From NCBI GenBank assembly GCA_963921195.1, contig OY992537.1, positions 126,095,347 through 126,159,346 of the forward strand: a stretch of DNA of 64,000 bases, given 5' to 3'. The stretch comes from Pegoplata infirma. Its lineage: Eukaryota > Arthropoda > Insecta > Diptera > Anthomyiidae. The stretch's first letter is position 1; each line of letters starts with the position of its first letter. The position numbers and the translations under genes were made by a program. The notes under the pieces were generated by a model, which was given only the letters and a program-made list of their open reading frames with translations, searched no databases and had not been told where the DNA came from. Shown piece by piece: positions 43,175 to 53,804 of this stretch.

Positions 43175-43242
43175 ATCACAACGGAGCTCAGAGTCTATGT
43201 GTGTTGACGTAAAACGACAGCAGCCACTTACAACCTAAACTA
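43175..43242 (+). mobile_element. 68-bp LINE 3'-end insertion L5
   Basis: The 3'-UTR end of the 8119-9035 LINE family ('gtgtgttgacgtaaaacg', 'cagcagccacttacaaccta') flanked by a 9-bp duplication ACGCTTTGT (43166-43174; 43243-43251). An extreme 5' truncation with no coding sequence. Confidence 0.85.
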
Positions 43243-43251
43243 ACGCTTTGT

Positions 43252-43959
43252 GGCATAAAATGATATCATAAATGATATTCTTGCATATTTACTAGCAACA
43301 GTGAGTTCCACTATTATAATAGAAAAAAAAAAGTAAGAAGAAGCTACTAACAACGCAGCATATAAATATTGTTTTTCTTATAACAGCCTCTATCTGTATG
43401 TACCCTTGATGTCTCGTAGTGCTTCCCTGATTTTTCATAAAATCAAATACTTTAAATGAACTCCTTTCTTTTCTTGTGCAGTGTTCATTTTTCGTCATCT
43501 GGTTTTTAATTTTTTCTTACATCAATAAAACTTTCCAGTAACAGTGTTAAAATGTATACATAATGTATGGAACTGTAACAGCTGCACAATGGGACCTCAC
43601 GAAGTTTATTTTTTAATAATTTCGAGAAATTTTGTTTCTGTTGTGTATTTATCCAAGGATACGGATAAAAGATTCACCGTTTAAGTGCGTTCATAATTAT
43701 AAATTTTTCGAGGCAAATTTATAGCAGCGGAGTGTATAAAAATTTAAGATAAACGATTATGGACTTTTTTTTCCTTTATTTAGATTCCACTGTGCATCGT
43801 CTTCTTGTACTTTTTTGCTGATTTTTTACGTGTTGATTTTAAAACCATAACATTGCATGTAGCTTAGTTTTTTTTATCGTTGTTTTATTTTTGTTGTTGT
43901 CGGAATCTGAAATCTGCACCTTTTCCAATAGAAATTTAGTAATAATGATAATTGTAATT
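43252..43959. other. Unassigned DNA
   Basis: No gene. The open frame 43292-43498 (minus) has no recognisable domain. At 43783 a pyrimidine tract and TAG precede 'attccactgtgcatcgtc', which shares 13 bases with 3069-3081; a chance match is plausible. Confidence 0.35.
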
Positions 43960-45291
43960 CACTCAAAAAATTATGTTAGTAAAATCAACTGAAAATGTCA
44001 GTTCACTCAAAAAATTATGTCATTAACTGTTTGTAGTTTATTTAAAAAGTTTTCCGTTTAGTCGTTTTTAAAAGAAAAAAAATTTGTTTGATGTTCAGTT
44101 TTTATTAATGACTACTTCAGTCCTTTGTTTCAAAAATAACACACTAAATAATAAAGACTTTCATTAACATTTAATTTTTAAAGTCATTTATTTTTGTTCT
44201 GTAAGTAAAAACTACTGATTATTCTTTTGATTTTTAATGATTTGTGTAAGTAATTTTTTTTTAAATTGTTGGTATTTTTTTATGAAATATCATTAGTTTT
44301 TACCGACACAAGTCAGCTATTTTTTTGTAAAAAAAAAAATGAAAAATTTTTTTATAGAAATATAAAAACATGTTTGTATCAAGTGACTTTTATCGATTCC
44401 CCAAAAATTTTATTAAAAATTAAAAAAAATATATTTCAATAAAAAATTGTAAAAAATTACCTACGAAATCATTAATTTTTATTGTTTTCGTAGGTTATTT
44501 TTTTGAAATTTGTTGGTAAAAATAACAGAACTATCATTAATTTTTAATGTTTTCGTAGGTTATTTTTTTCGAATTTGTTGGTAAAAAAGAGTGAAAAACG
44601 TAATTTTTTAATGTTTAATGTTATTTATTTTAGAAAATTTTGTCAACAGTAAAAAATAAATGTTGATGTTTGTTCAAACAAATGAATAATTACTGGGATG
44701 GTTTTCAATTGTTTATTCACTGGTTTTAAGTGTGTTTTTCATTTGTTTTTGCCTACAAAATATTTTGAGTGTTAAAATAACTACTTTGTCAGTTGTTTTG
44801 GGGTCAACTACTTTTTCAGTTAAATCAACTAACAATGTTAGTTATTTTAACTGACAAAAAACAACTGACTTATGTAGTAAAAACTACTTACATTTGTAGT
44901 CAAAACAACTAAAATGTAGTAAAAATAAAATAATCAATATATAATTTTTTTTCCAAAACATTTTTCAAAAAAAAATGAAGACCAAATTTTTTCTAAGTTT
45001 TTTTTTTAAAAAAGTTGTGAAAAATAAAAAAAACGATTTTTTTTTTTGAAAAAAAAAACTTTGAAAATTTTTTAGAGATAAAAAAAAAATAAAATTAACT
45101 ACTTTAAATAACTGTTACTACATCACAGTACTTTTTTGTTAGTTGTTCAAAAAAACAACTTAAAATAACTAACAGAAATAGTTGTTTGATATTTTTCATA
45201 CAAAAACAACTGACTTTGTAGTTGAAAACAACTAACTACAGTAAAATATACAAATAACTAACATGTAGTAACTTACATAATTTTCTGAGTG
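43960..45291. mobile_element. CACTCA-ended element, 1.3 kb, TT duplication
   Basis: Tips CACTCAAAAAATTATGTTAG (43960) and ACATAATTTTCTGAGTG (ending 45291), with TT on both sides. The left tip is partly duplicated (second CACTCAAAAAATTATG at 44004). The interior holds two ~76-bp copies of 'attgttttcgtaggttattt...gttggtaaaa' (44480-44590) and many CAACTA/TAGTTG words inverted between the arms. Non-coding. Confidence 0.8.
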
Positions 45292-45295
45292 TTCA

Positions 45296-45415
45296 GAAAT
45301 CTCAATTTAAATACAGAAAAGCTCAAGTGAAATTCAGAATAGCGCAATAGACATCCAGAAAAGCGCAATTGTAATTTAGAAATGTGCAATCGTTATTAAG
45401 AAAAGCACAATTAAA
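45296..45415 (+). repeat. ~27-bp repeat, AGAAAAGCGCAATT
   Basis: Five diverged units starting with CAGAAA/AGAAAAG and ending GCGCAATT or CTCAATT, directly right of the 43960-45291 element. Confidence 0.7.
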
Positions 45416-46263
45416 AACTTTTGGAAAAGGTGTAGAAGAACATATTTTCATCTTTAATTTTTTCTCTCAATAATTATAATCATTTTTGTTGCTATTATTT
45501 TTTATGGTTTTGTTTGTCTAGATTTTTTTTGTGTGCTTATGCCAGCAGTCTATCGTCTCATCATGCGTATCTTTTTGTTTATGTGTACATCAGATCTCAG
45601 TTGGAACTACTACTATACTTTCTTTATAGAATTTCCGCCAATTTTTTATTTATATTTTTTTTCCAATACTTCTTTTCGATATTTCATCTAAATATGCACA
45701 AACACATTCTTGATGAATGCATTAGACTACATGGCGTCTTTACATTTGGTGGATGCATTAAAAAATCGTTTTCTTTTTTATATTTTTTTTGCGTTTTTCT
45801 CATTATGTTGTCTTTTTGTTTTTTTTTTTTCATTTAAGCCGGTATTTAAACAATTATTAATCGCTCTGTTGATTAGAATTTTTTCATGTTTATGTTTTTT
45901 TCTTAATAGTTGGATTGTTTTAATATTAATTTTTAGTTTTTTGTGGTTAATGTTTACATAACGTAAATGTGTTGTATAATTATATAAAGTGAAGGTTTAA
46001 GTAAATGGCTTTTAAAAGAAAATCTTCAAATTTCTCTTTAAAATTGGAGCAATTATTGTTTAAAATGAAACAATAATTGTATGAAAGTTCGTTTCTTAAA
46101 TCTTTTGTTTTAGTGTTTGTTTTTTATTTGTTACCGTTATTCATATCATTTAGAGTGTTTCAGACAGCGGGAAATTTACCATCAATTGTACAATTATTAC
46201 TGGATAAACGGTTTTTAATGATTTTATATACCTTAATTTAATTAAAATTAAAAAATTCTTTTT
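45416..46263. other. T-rich unassigned DNA
   Basis: The 107- and 83-codon frames at 45514-45961 are Phe/Leu-rich because the DNA is T-rich. They overlap in different frames and contain no motif. No repeats identified. Confidence 0.4.
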
Positions 46264-46332
46264 ACAGTCAAACTCGGTTATAATGAATTAATTCTAAAGT
46301 CCCGACTTTTGGGATCAATCTTCACATAAAAT
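46264..46332 (+). mobile_element. Possible Tc1/pogo-like end (CAGTCAAACTCGGTTATAA)
   Basis: TACAGTCAAACTCGGTTATA followed by ATGAATTAATTC resembles pogo/Tigger-like termini. An inverted, diverged counterpart, ending in GGTTTAACAG followed by TA, is at 55420-55493. They may be two ends of one element filled with later insertions, or separate fragments. Confidence 0.35.
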
Positions 46333-46344
46333 ACTTCTTTTAAA

Positions 46345-46465
46345 CAAGTTGTTTAACAAAACACCAGTAGCAGAATAAAAAAGTAATGGATATAGAACAA
46401 AGACTATTTTAAACATCTCACTCTTGAACACTTCAAAACATCAAGTGTGAACGCCGTATAAGAAT
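46345..46465. repeat. Second copy of the 6985-7105 repeat
   Basis: Matches from 'gttgtttaacaaaacaccag' to 'caagtgtgaacgccgtataa'. It abuts the CACAGACT MITE. Confidence 0.5.
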
Positions 46466-46481
46466 AATTCTACAGTAAAAG

Positions 46482-46781
46482 CACAGACTAAATACAGACT
46501 CGACAGTAGAGTTTTATAAGAAAAAATGGGGAAAAACTAAGCGATTTTAGGAAACAACGCAGCGGTTTTTAGTCCGTTTTACGCTAACATGGCAACACTT
46601 TCTACGAATTAGGAGTGAGTGAAACAACAAAAACCGATCTGGCATCCATTTTTCTTATGGCGCGTTATATCAGTTTTCTCTTTCTGACCTAATTCGTAGA
46701 ATAATTTTAAAATATTAACCATATGGTTGAAGAATACTTTTTTGACACCTGTCACTTATGTCGAGTCTGTATTAGTCTGTG
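46482..46781. mobile_element. CACAGACT MITE, copy 3 (7-bp TSD)
   Basis: 300 bp, tips CACAGACTAAATACAGACTC and AGTCTGTATTAGTCTGTG, flanked by a perfect GTAAAAG duplication (46475-46481; 46782-46788). Confidence 0.9.
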
Positions 46782-46854
46782 GTAAAAGGTTTAGTAAGTG
46801 ATTTTGTACCCAAATCTACTAATACGTTACTACCCAGTCAGAAAAAACAAGCGG

Positions 46855-47075
46855 GCCAAGGTTGGTAAAACGTTGGCAAAGGTGTTGCCAACGTTGGCAA
46901 AATACCCGATTTACAAAAAATACTGTACAGTAACAAAGCCAAAATGATAATACCAAAAAGTGTCTTGGCCAATATGTTTTTCTGATGTTGGCACACTGTT
47001 GGCAAAACAAAAAATACTGTACATTCCCAGTACTTAATTTTTATGTTAAACTGTGCAGTGCCAAAGCCAGGATTA
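46855..47075. repeat. TTGGCAA-rich direct repeats of M1
   Basis: Words GTTGGCAAA/TTGCCAACGTTGGC at 46868-46900 and 46986-47005, with 'aaaaaatactgtaca' at 46914 and 47011 marking a ~97-bp direct repeat. AGCCAA/AGCCAG-plus-'ataccaaa' also recurs (46937; 47061). Confidence 0.6.
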
Positions 47076-47289
47076 GAATACCAAATATGAATTGGCCGAT
47101 GTGTACAAAAATCACATTTTCTTCCATTACGTGTCTTAAAGTATTCCATTTATTTTTTTAAAATCTTCGATTTTTTCGTGCTTTTTCGCCACTTTTTTGA
47201 AGGTTCCAAAAATGTAGAATTTACAATAGAATGATGAAATAAAATTTTAAATAATATAAGCCGTTTTTTCTCCGCATGGGAATGAGTTA

Positions 47290-47951
47290 TAAACCGAAAG
47301 AAGTTGGAGTTAAACCGAAAGGAGATGGAAACCGAAAGGAGTTCAAAAAAAACTATTCCATCATATCAAATTTTAAAGAGATCGGACCAGTCCTTCATGT
47401 AGTCCATATGAAACCTTCCCGATTTTCTCATAAATATCTCAAAATTCAAGAAATTTGAAAATTTTTGTTTAAATATTGTTTGTAGGTGTTAACCTGGACT
47501 TAGGCCTCTGTTAAAAAAAAAGTAATTCACATAAAAAATGTGAAAATGAAAATTTCCGATTTTTTTTGGTGTTCTAAATTTCACATCCGAATTTCTTTTT
47601 CGTTTTGTTTCACAAAAATAAAATTTGGTGAAAGTAAAACGAATGCAATTTTTTCCTTATAATTTTTTAAATTTTAATTATTCGATTTCAGTTTCGAATG
47701 AAAACGTGATCAACAAAACACTAAACTTGATTTCATGTGATTCGGAAATTTTCATGTGAATTGAAAAGTTGTGAAAGACAGAACAGAGGCCTTAGTCCAA
47801 ATATAAAATTTTCGCCCGAAATTCAGTTAAGTCGGTCTATTTCCAACAAAACCAAGATCTTAAAAGAGATAGATATAATCGGTTAGATGGTTCCATTTTC
47901 TGGAAAACACTAGTATGGGCAGTCTTGACCGACTATAATTTTCTTACTTCT
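47290..47951 (+). mobile_element. DINE-like family C, 3' part, with a MITE
   Basis: Plus-strand body ending 'ctggaaaacactagtatggg', TCTTGACCGACT, TATAATTTTCTTACTT, i.e. the family C 3' end. It is interrupted by the GGCCTCTGTT MITE. The 60-codon open frame 47276-47458 is repeat-derived. Confidence 0.7.
47503..47791. mobile_element. GGCCTCTGTT MITE (TTA duplication)
   Basis: 289 bp with tips GGCCTCTGTT and AACAGAGGCC, flanked by TTA (47500-47502; 47792-47794). Removal restores 'ggacttagtccaaa', as in other family C copies. Long arms share 'ttcacat..aaaaatgtgaaa' words. A 3-bp TTA duplication fits PIF/Harbinger-type MITEs. Confidence 0.85.
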
Positions 47952-47999
47952 TTTATTAAAACAAAAGTCAAATAAAAAACTTTAATTTATAATCACCCA

Positions 48000-48530
48000 A
48001 GCAGAAATTGACGACGGTTCTAAAAAAAAGCGTTTTAAAGGAACGTAAAAAAAAGCATTCTCAAAACGCTGTTTTCAAACGCTTTGCGAGCGTTTTTGAA
48101 AAGTGTTCTGAAAGCACTATAACAAAAAAAAGCAATCTCAAAACTTTTTTGGAACGCTTTGCGAGCGTATTCGAACAGCGTTTTAAGAGTTCTTTTGATT
48201 TTTTTTTTTTTTGAAAAAAATTTTAATTTCCGAAACTATTTTTGAAAACAATTTTTTGTCATTTTTTTTTGTTTTTTAAGTAAAAAATCATCAAAAATGT
48301 TTTTAGATTTTTTTCTAAATTTCTAAAGTTTCGAAAATTTTTTTGAAAAATTTTCTAAGTTTCTTGGTGTATAAACATTTTTTTTTCGGATTACACTTTC
48401 TATCAAACAAATTATTATAACCGAACTAAAACAGAAATTCTTTACTTTGGGTTTTTAAAGCGCTTTGATGACTTTAAAAAAACTTTTTCAAAGCACTTTT
48501 TTACATCGCTTTTAAAACGCTTTAAACCTA
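48000..48530. repeat. GCGTTTT/AAAACGC-rich region flanking X5
   Basis: AAAACGCTTT, GCTTTGCGAGCGT and AAAGCGCTTT words recur through 48025-48190 and 48455-48528, and resume right of X5 at 49860-49915 ('ggcgctttgaag', 'aacgctttcac'). This suggests one repeat element split by 48531-49822. No coding. Confidence 0.5.
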
Positions 48531-49822
48531 CACTCAAAAAAATACGTCAGTAAAAAAGTTTGTAAAATTGTTTGTATCCCAACTTTACAACTTTTTTACT
48601 AAATTGTACTAAAAAAATATTTTTTTGTAATTCGTTTTAGTAAACTCGCATTACAAACTATTAATTTTTTACTGATTTTTTAATAATTTTTTCAGTTGAT
48701 TTTTTAAAAATTTCGTATTAACTTTTCGGTTTTCTTTTCTAGAAAATTAATGCACTAATGAAATACAAAAAGAAAATGTTATTGAAATATTTGGAAATTA
48801 AAAAGAGCATTTTAAAAAAATATATAGTTAGTTATTTTTTTATTTTAATGGTAAAACTGCGCTTTGATGAGTATGAATATGTTTATTATTTTCAATATTG
48901 AATTACACTTATTTATCTGCTTCATTGTAACTACTTTGTTTTCTTTCAAATAAAAACATATATAAAAAAGGGAACAAAATGCAGTAAAGAGAAGATATGC
49001 AAAATTAAAAAAAAAAACACCGACCTTTTCCAATTCTTTTTTCTTTCTTCTCCACTTGCGCCCCTTTTTTGTTTTACGCTATCTGCGATTTTTTTTCTTG
49101 TGTGCAGTGTACACAAAGGGTTGATTTCTTAATACTCAGAATAGTATTGGTAATTTTGTGTACTTTTCTTCATGCCTTTCTTTCTATTATTCAGTTGGAA
49201 AATAGCATTTGAAGTGACAACGTCGCGGAGCGGAAGAAATAAAAAAATGTACAAACAACAAAATATTACAACACAACCAAATGGTAAAGTATTTTTTGTT
49301 TAAAATTAACTCTTTTTTTAGGACAATAAATAAAACAAAATAGAAAATGATGAAAGCAGGTAACAACTGTATATTTATGTGTTCCATTTAAATAATATCA
49401 ATATAATGTATTTTTTATTCTAGAACACCAATTTATTCAACACAATTTTCAAAGCATTTATTTTATGTGGTATGTAATTTATATTTTGTACAAAAAAAAT
49501 GTATTCAATATTTTCTCTTACATATTTCAGGTAAAAAATTCAAACAAAATCTGACTTGCATTGAAATAGTAATGGCGACAACAAGCGCAATACGCAGTTT
49601 ACATGTAGTAAAAAAATACCAAAAATTTAAAATACACAATTTACAATTTTTTTACAAAAAAATTTAGTAATACTAATTTTTTTAGTGTTTTTTGAGATTA
49701 CTAATTTTTGAAAACCAAAGTTTGTAATGGTAACTGAAAAAGTTATCGGGCACAAATTGAAAACTTTATTAGTAATGGTAACAGACTTTTTTGTAAGGAA
49801 TACTAACAAATTTTTATGAGTG
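48531..49822. mobile_element. CACTCA-ended element X5, TA duplication
   Basis: Tips CACTCAAAAAAATACGTCAG (48531) and AACAAATTTTTATGAGTG (ending 49822), flanked by TA. Arms contain GTTTGTAA/TTACAAAC and AGTAAT words inverted. Non-coding; the small open frames are AT-rich chance frames. Confidence 0.8.
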
Positions 49823-50068
49823 TAGCGTAGATCGATGTTATCATTCGGATCATCTGAAGGCGCTTTGAAGTTGGTATACAGAACGCTCGTACAATCGTCC
49901 ATAACGCTTTCACAATTGCTTTATCCAATTATGTAAAAAAAATTGTCGTTAATGTTGAACAAATTGTACTGGCGGTGTATATTTCTTATTGTAATTGCCA
50001 ACGTTGGATAAGCATTGGCATTTCCATCAAAGCCAGCGCTCTGCCAGTACAATATTTTTGGTACGGTT

Positions 50069-52083
50069 CACAGTGGAAGATGGACGCGCATCGTAACAAA
50101 ATCAAAATTGTCAGCGATTTGATCGGTTGAACATGGGTTTGATAAAAGACATCCTAGGGGATAGAAAACCATTCATAAAATATTTATGTGTCATTTACTT
50201 TGACCAGGGCGTTTCTCCAAAGTCCAAACATTTTCAGGTTTTTTTAAATAATGAAAATTTTTTGGAAACCTTTTTTAAATGATTGAGTAAAACTATTTCT
50301 AAGTAAGCTAACATCCTGAAATTTTAACACAGCTTTGACAATATATGTAACTAATTAAAACTGCCCTTATAAGCTAAAATTTTAAACCGAGTTATTCGTT
50401 AATTGACTGCCAAATGTTGTCATTTTTTAAGAAATGAGTAAAAAAGACTCTTAATTATAGACTGCATCTTTTGTGGAACCTCGTGGATACAGACAAATTC
50501 AATATGGGGTGAAACTAGAGGTATTTATCTAAACGAGGAACTTTATTTCGTCTGCAGTAACTTGCAGTTAAATTCAGGATAAGGCTCCAAAGTAGGGTCC
50601 ATAAAAAGAAAAAAAAAAAAAAAACTTATATATAAGTATTTATTTTTTTAATTTTTATTTTTCGAAATTATTAAATATCAGCTTCAACCTATTTAGATAT
50701 TTACAAAAAAAAAAATTGGTGATGCTGCATAGGCTTGAGAAACTAACTAAATACCCAGCAAAATTTGGCATTACTAGTAATGGGATTTGTAATCCCGAAC
50801 AAATGTTAATAAGTAGTTACTTATTGAAACACTAATTATTTTAACAAGGGCGTGAGACAAAAATAAATAGTGATGAGAATTATGATAAATAAGTACTTAG
50901 TTTTTCTCGTTTTACTAAAAAGGAGTAAAAAAACCTTTACCAATAAAAAGTAAAATAGCTATTTACCAAATGGGAGTAATAAACACATTTAAGTGTTAAA
51001 AATAAGAAAAAAGTTAAAAATGGTCAAATTTTTATTGAGTTAAGTAATTCGACACCGCAAAACTTATAATCTCAATGTATGGATGGTGGACAATGAGTCC
51101 TACTGTACATAAGGTCCTGATACACGGAAGTGAGATTATTCAAAATTCGGTGTTACCAGTTGGTAATAAAAATATTTTGAACTAAATAAGCAATTCATTA
51201 ACTAACTTATACAATTTTAATATTAGGTCAGTTATCATAAGAATCGTTAGAAAGGTCGCATAAATATTTTAAGATTTTCAAAAGCAATTTTAGCAGAAAA
51301 AATTCAAGAATAAACAATCTAAAAGATATTTTTCAAAAATTTACGTTAGAATCAGATCCAAAAATTTCCATTTTACGTGAAGAAACATCGAACTTCGTAA
51401 AAAAGGTTCCTTATCCAAAGGAACTATTGCAACTAATAAAAAATAACTATTTTTTTTTATTTTATTTATTACGATATTGCATTATCGTGTCTATGTTAAT
51501 TTGTTTTTTAATGTTTTAATCCTGTTATTATTCATTTTTGGTTTATTGCTACTATTTATTTATTATAAATCAATAAAATTGATAAAAAAAAAAAAGTCAT
51601 ACGTGCCGGATATTTTAGTGTAGGGTGAAAGGTAATGCTTGGAAATATTAAATTTATCTTTTTGTGCAATTTTATATAGGTTTGATATAAGCAATTCCAC
51701 TTATATGTTTATATTGTCAGATTTGTTAACTAAAAAAGTCAATACATTTGGTCATAATTTAACTCAATTTTTTATATGTATTTTAACTAATAATGTTTAA
51801 TGATGAATATTTACTCTATCCGAACGACATTCAGTAATAATATATCAAAAATGTCAATGATCTTAACATTTTTTTAGCATTTGTTCATATAAATAAATTA
51901 ACCAACTTTGCATTCAATTTATATGTAGGGTGCAAGGAGGACAACAAACTTTGATCACAGCTTTAATTGCTTAAGGTCCCTAGTTTTTAGAATGCCTAAT
52001 TTTGTTTTACAACTCCTAACCGTTTAGAAGATATAGTCAAAAATCTTCGATGCGCGCGTTTTCCATACAAACCGTCCACTGTG
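50069..52083. mobile_element. Transib-like non-autonomous transposon T1
   Basis: 2015 bp, tips CACAGTGGAAGATGG (50069) and CCGTCCACTGTG (ending 52083), both containing CACAGTGGA. An inner inverted CGCGCATCG follows (50084; complement at 52049). Flanked by a perfect 5-bp duplication CGGTT (50064-50068; 52084-52088). CACWRTG tips and a 5-bp duplication are Transib hallmarks. The interior is AT-rich without a transposase frame, so it must depend on an enzyme in trans. ~95% identical by eye to 61485-63474. Confidence 0.85.
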
Positions 52084-52115
52084 CGGTTGGCAATTTCTGA
52101 CTGGGTAATTAGTTA

Positions 52116-52534
52116 AAACACCTCAATTCAACCAAAAAAAGTAGAATTTTTGACCTTAACCCTTTCGAATTTCATGAAACTTGCAATATAGTTGGTTCTT
52201 TACAAAACTATTATTGTGCCAAAGTTTTGGACTTCTGGTAGTTTTTCTTCCCGAGATATGGGGTCTTGAAAATTGGCAAAATCGTATATATTTCTGAAAC
52301 CCGAATGAGACCTGTATTGTTATTACTTTTTGAGATATCTTTATTTATTTCAGAACACTTTTGTCAAATATATACGATTTTGCCAATTTTCAAAACCCCA
52401 TATCTTGAACAATGGAATGGCTAGAAGGCTGACAAATTGGCACAATCTCTTTTTTGTTAAAGTTAACCCCAGTACTGAATTTTATTGAATTTGGAGGGGG
52501 GGTGGCGTCAACTTGTCGGTTGAATTGAGGTGTT
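52116..52534. mobile_element. TIR element with AACACCTCAATTCAACC ends
   Basis: AACACCTCAATTCAACC (52117) and GGTTGAATTGAGGTGTT (ending 52534) are perfect inverted tips. An inner hairpin pairs ATTGGCAAAATCGTATATAT (52273) with its complement at 52368-52387. About 420 bp; duplication not resolved. Confidence 0.75.
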
Positions 52535-53080
52535 ATAGATCTAATTTTAGTATCTTCAAAGTACTAAAATTAGTAATTTTTACTGGTTTTGAATAATATT
52601 AGTAAAATAATTTAGTATTGGTTACCAATTCCTGCACTAGGTCCTTTTGGACTAAAATTCATACCCTCAGGGAATAAAAAAAAGATACACAGCAAAATTT
52701 TCCGTTCCAAACAATCGGTTCCAGCACTCATCAAATTATTCTTCAACCGATTCTACTTCACATTACAGAATCAATGATTTTTGTTTTTAATTGTTCCGAA
52801 AGCAAGCGTTTTTATAGCAAGTTTTTTTTTTAATATTATGCATTAAAAATTTTGTTGTTATTATCTGTCCATCACAATGAACCTTTTAAATCGTTTTTAG
52901 CAGTAATATTTTTAGCACTTTCTTTATTCTAATTACAGTATATTGACAGAAAATGCTTAAAATAATTGCTAAAAACGGTTTGTGTATTTTCTGAAAAATT
53001 TTGAAATACAAATTTGACAAATACTTAATTCTGAAAAGCATTTAGAAAATTTTTAAACATAAATGGAAATATTTTGAGTA
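52535..53080. other. Unassigned DNA with a decayed MITE
   Basis: 52885-52985 is a decayed relative of the palindromic MITE at 33362-33486 (inverted CGTTTTTAGCA/TGCTAAAAACGG). No gene. Confidence 0.4.
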
Positions 53081-53351
53081 GGTTTATTGTAGCCCGAGGT
53101 CATTATTTCCTTTACTAATTAAAACTATGATATTCTCATAGAATGATTTTCAAGAAAATTATTTTTCTGTTTTAAATTTATTTATGTTGGTCATTTTTAC
53201 AAGACTTAATGGACGTGTCGATAAAGTCTTGCAAAAAATGACCAACGTAAACAAATTTAAAACAGAAAAATAATTTTCTTGAAAATTATTCAATGAGAAT
53301 ATCATACTTTTAATTAGTAAAGGAAATAATGACCTCGAGCTAGAATAAACC
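53081..53351. mobile_element. 271-bp palindromic MITE
   Basis: Two ~115-bp inverted arms, from AGGTTTATTGTAGC...GAGGTCATTATTTCC (53081) to GGAAATAATGACCTC...AATAAACC (ending ~53351), with a ~30-bp centre (GACTTAATGGACGTGTCGAT). A few arm mismatches. The minus-strand frame 53159-53389 is one arm translated. Confidence 0.8.
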
Positions 53352-53804
53352 AACTCAAAATATAATATTTTAAAGGTCGAATAAAACAATTTTTATTTTT
53401 TAATAAAAAAAAATAATCAGAATTTTATAAATTTATGAAATACAATTTGAAATTTATGAAATGGAATTTTTAAAAAGCATTTAGAAAATTTTAATATACA
53501 AATTTGAAATACAATTGGGAATTTGTGAAATACAATTTTTGGAAATTCAAATAGAATTTGCTTAAAATCATTTAGAAAATTTTGAAATGGAAATTTTTGA
53601 TATACAAATTTTTTTCTTCTTCTTTTTTTCTCGGAGAGCCAACTTTACGACACACCAGCTGATAATAACGTAGTAATTTTCGCTCTACATAAAGTGATTT
53701 TTTACTCGAAATATACGAGTTTTTAAGTGTTTTTTATTTCTGTGCTCGTTTTGCTCTCAAAAATTTGGCATTACTGCTGGTAAGCGAAAATACGTTAAAT
53801 AATA
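53352..53804. other. Unassigned AT-rich DNA
   Basis: Tandem-like 'gaaattt(a/t)tgaaatacaattt' words (53430-53600). A GC-richer patch at 53630-53680 has no gene features. Confidence 0.35.

Larger units (their letters stand above)
46833..52105. mobile_element. TA-flanked TIR element M1 (CCCAGTCAGAA ends) with nested elements
   Basis: Tips CCCAGTCAGAAA (46833) and TTTCTGACTGGG (ending 52105), flanked by TA on both sides. Its own sub-termini carry GTTGGCAA/TTGCCAAC palindromic words (46858-47010; 49995-50030). It contains the family C DINE-like fragment 47290-47951 (with its own MITE), a GCGTTTT-repeat region, the CACTCA element 48531-49822 and Transib copy T1. TA duplication suggests Tc1/mariner-like or a related group; no transposase. 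Confidence 0.65.

Noticed and set aside
3069..43799. Homologous alternative exons (shared TCCACTGTGCATC at 3069 and 43787 after AG)
   Set aside because: A 13-base match is expected by chance in 64 kb, and the splice phases would differ.
45514..45961. Two overlapping hydrophobic open frames that look like membrane proteins
   Set aside because: Both are T-homopolymer translations in different frames of the same DNA, without consistent start context or motif.
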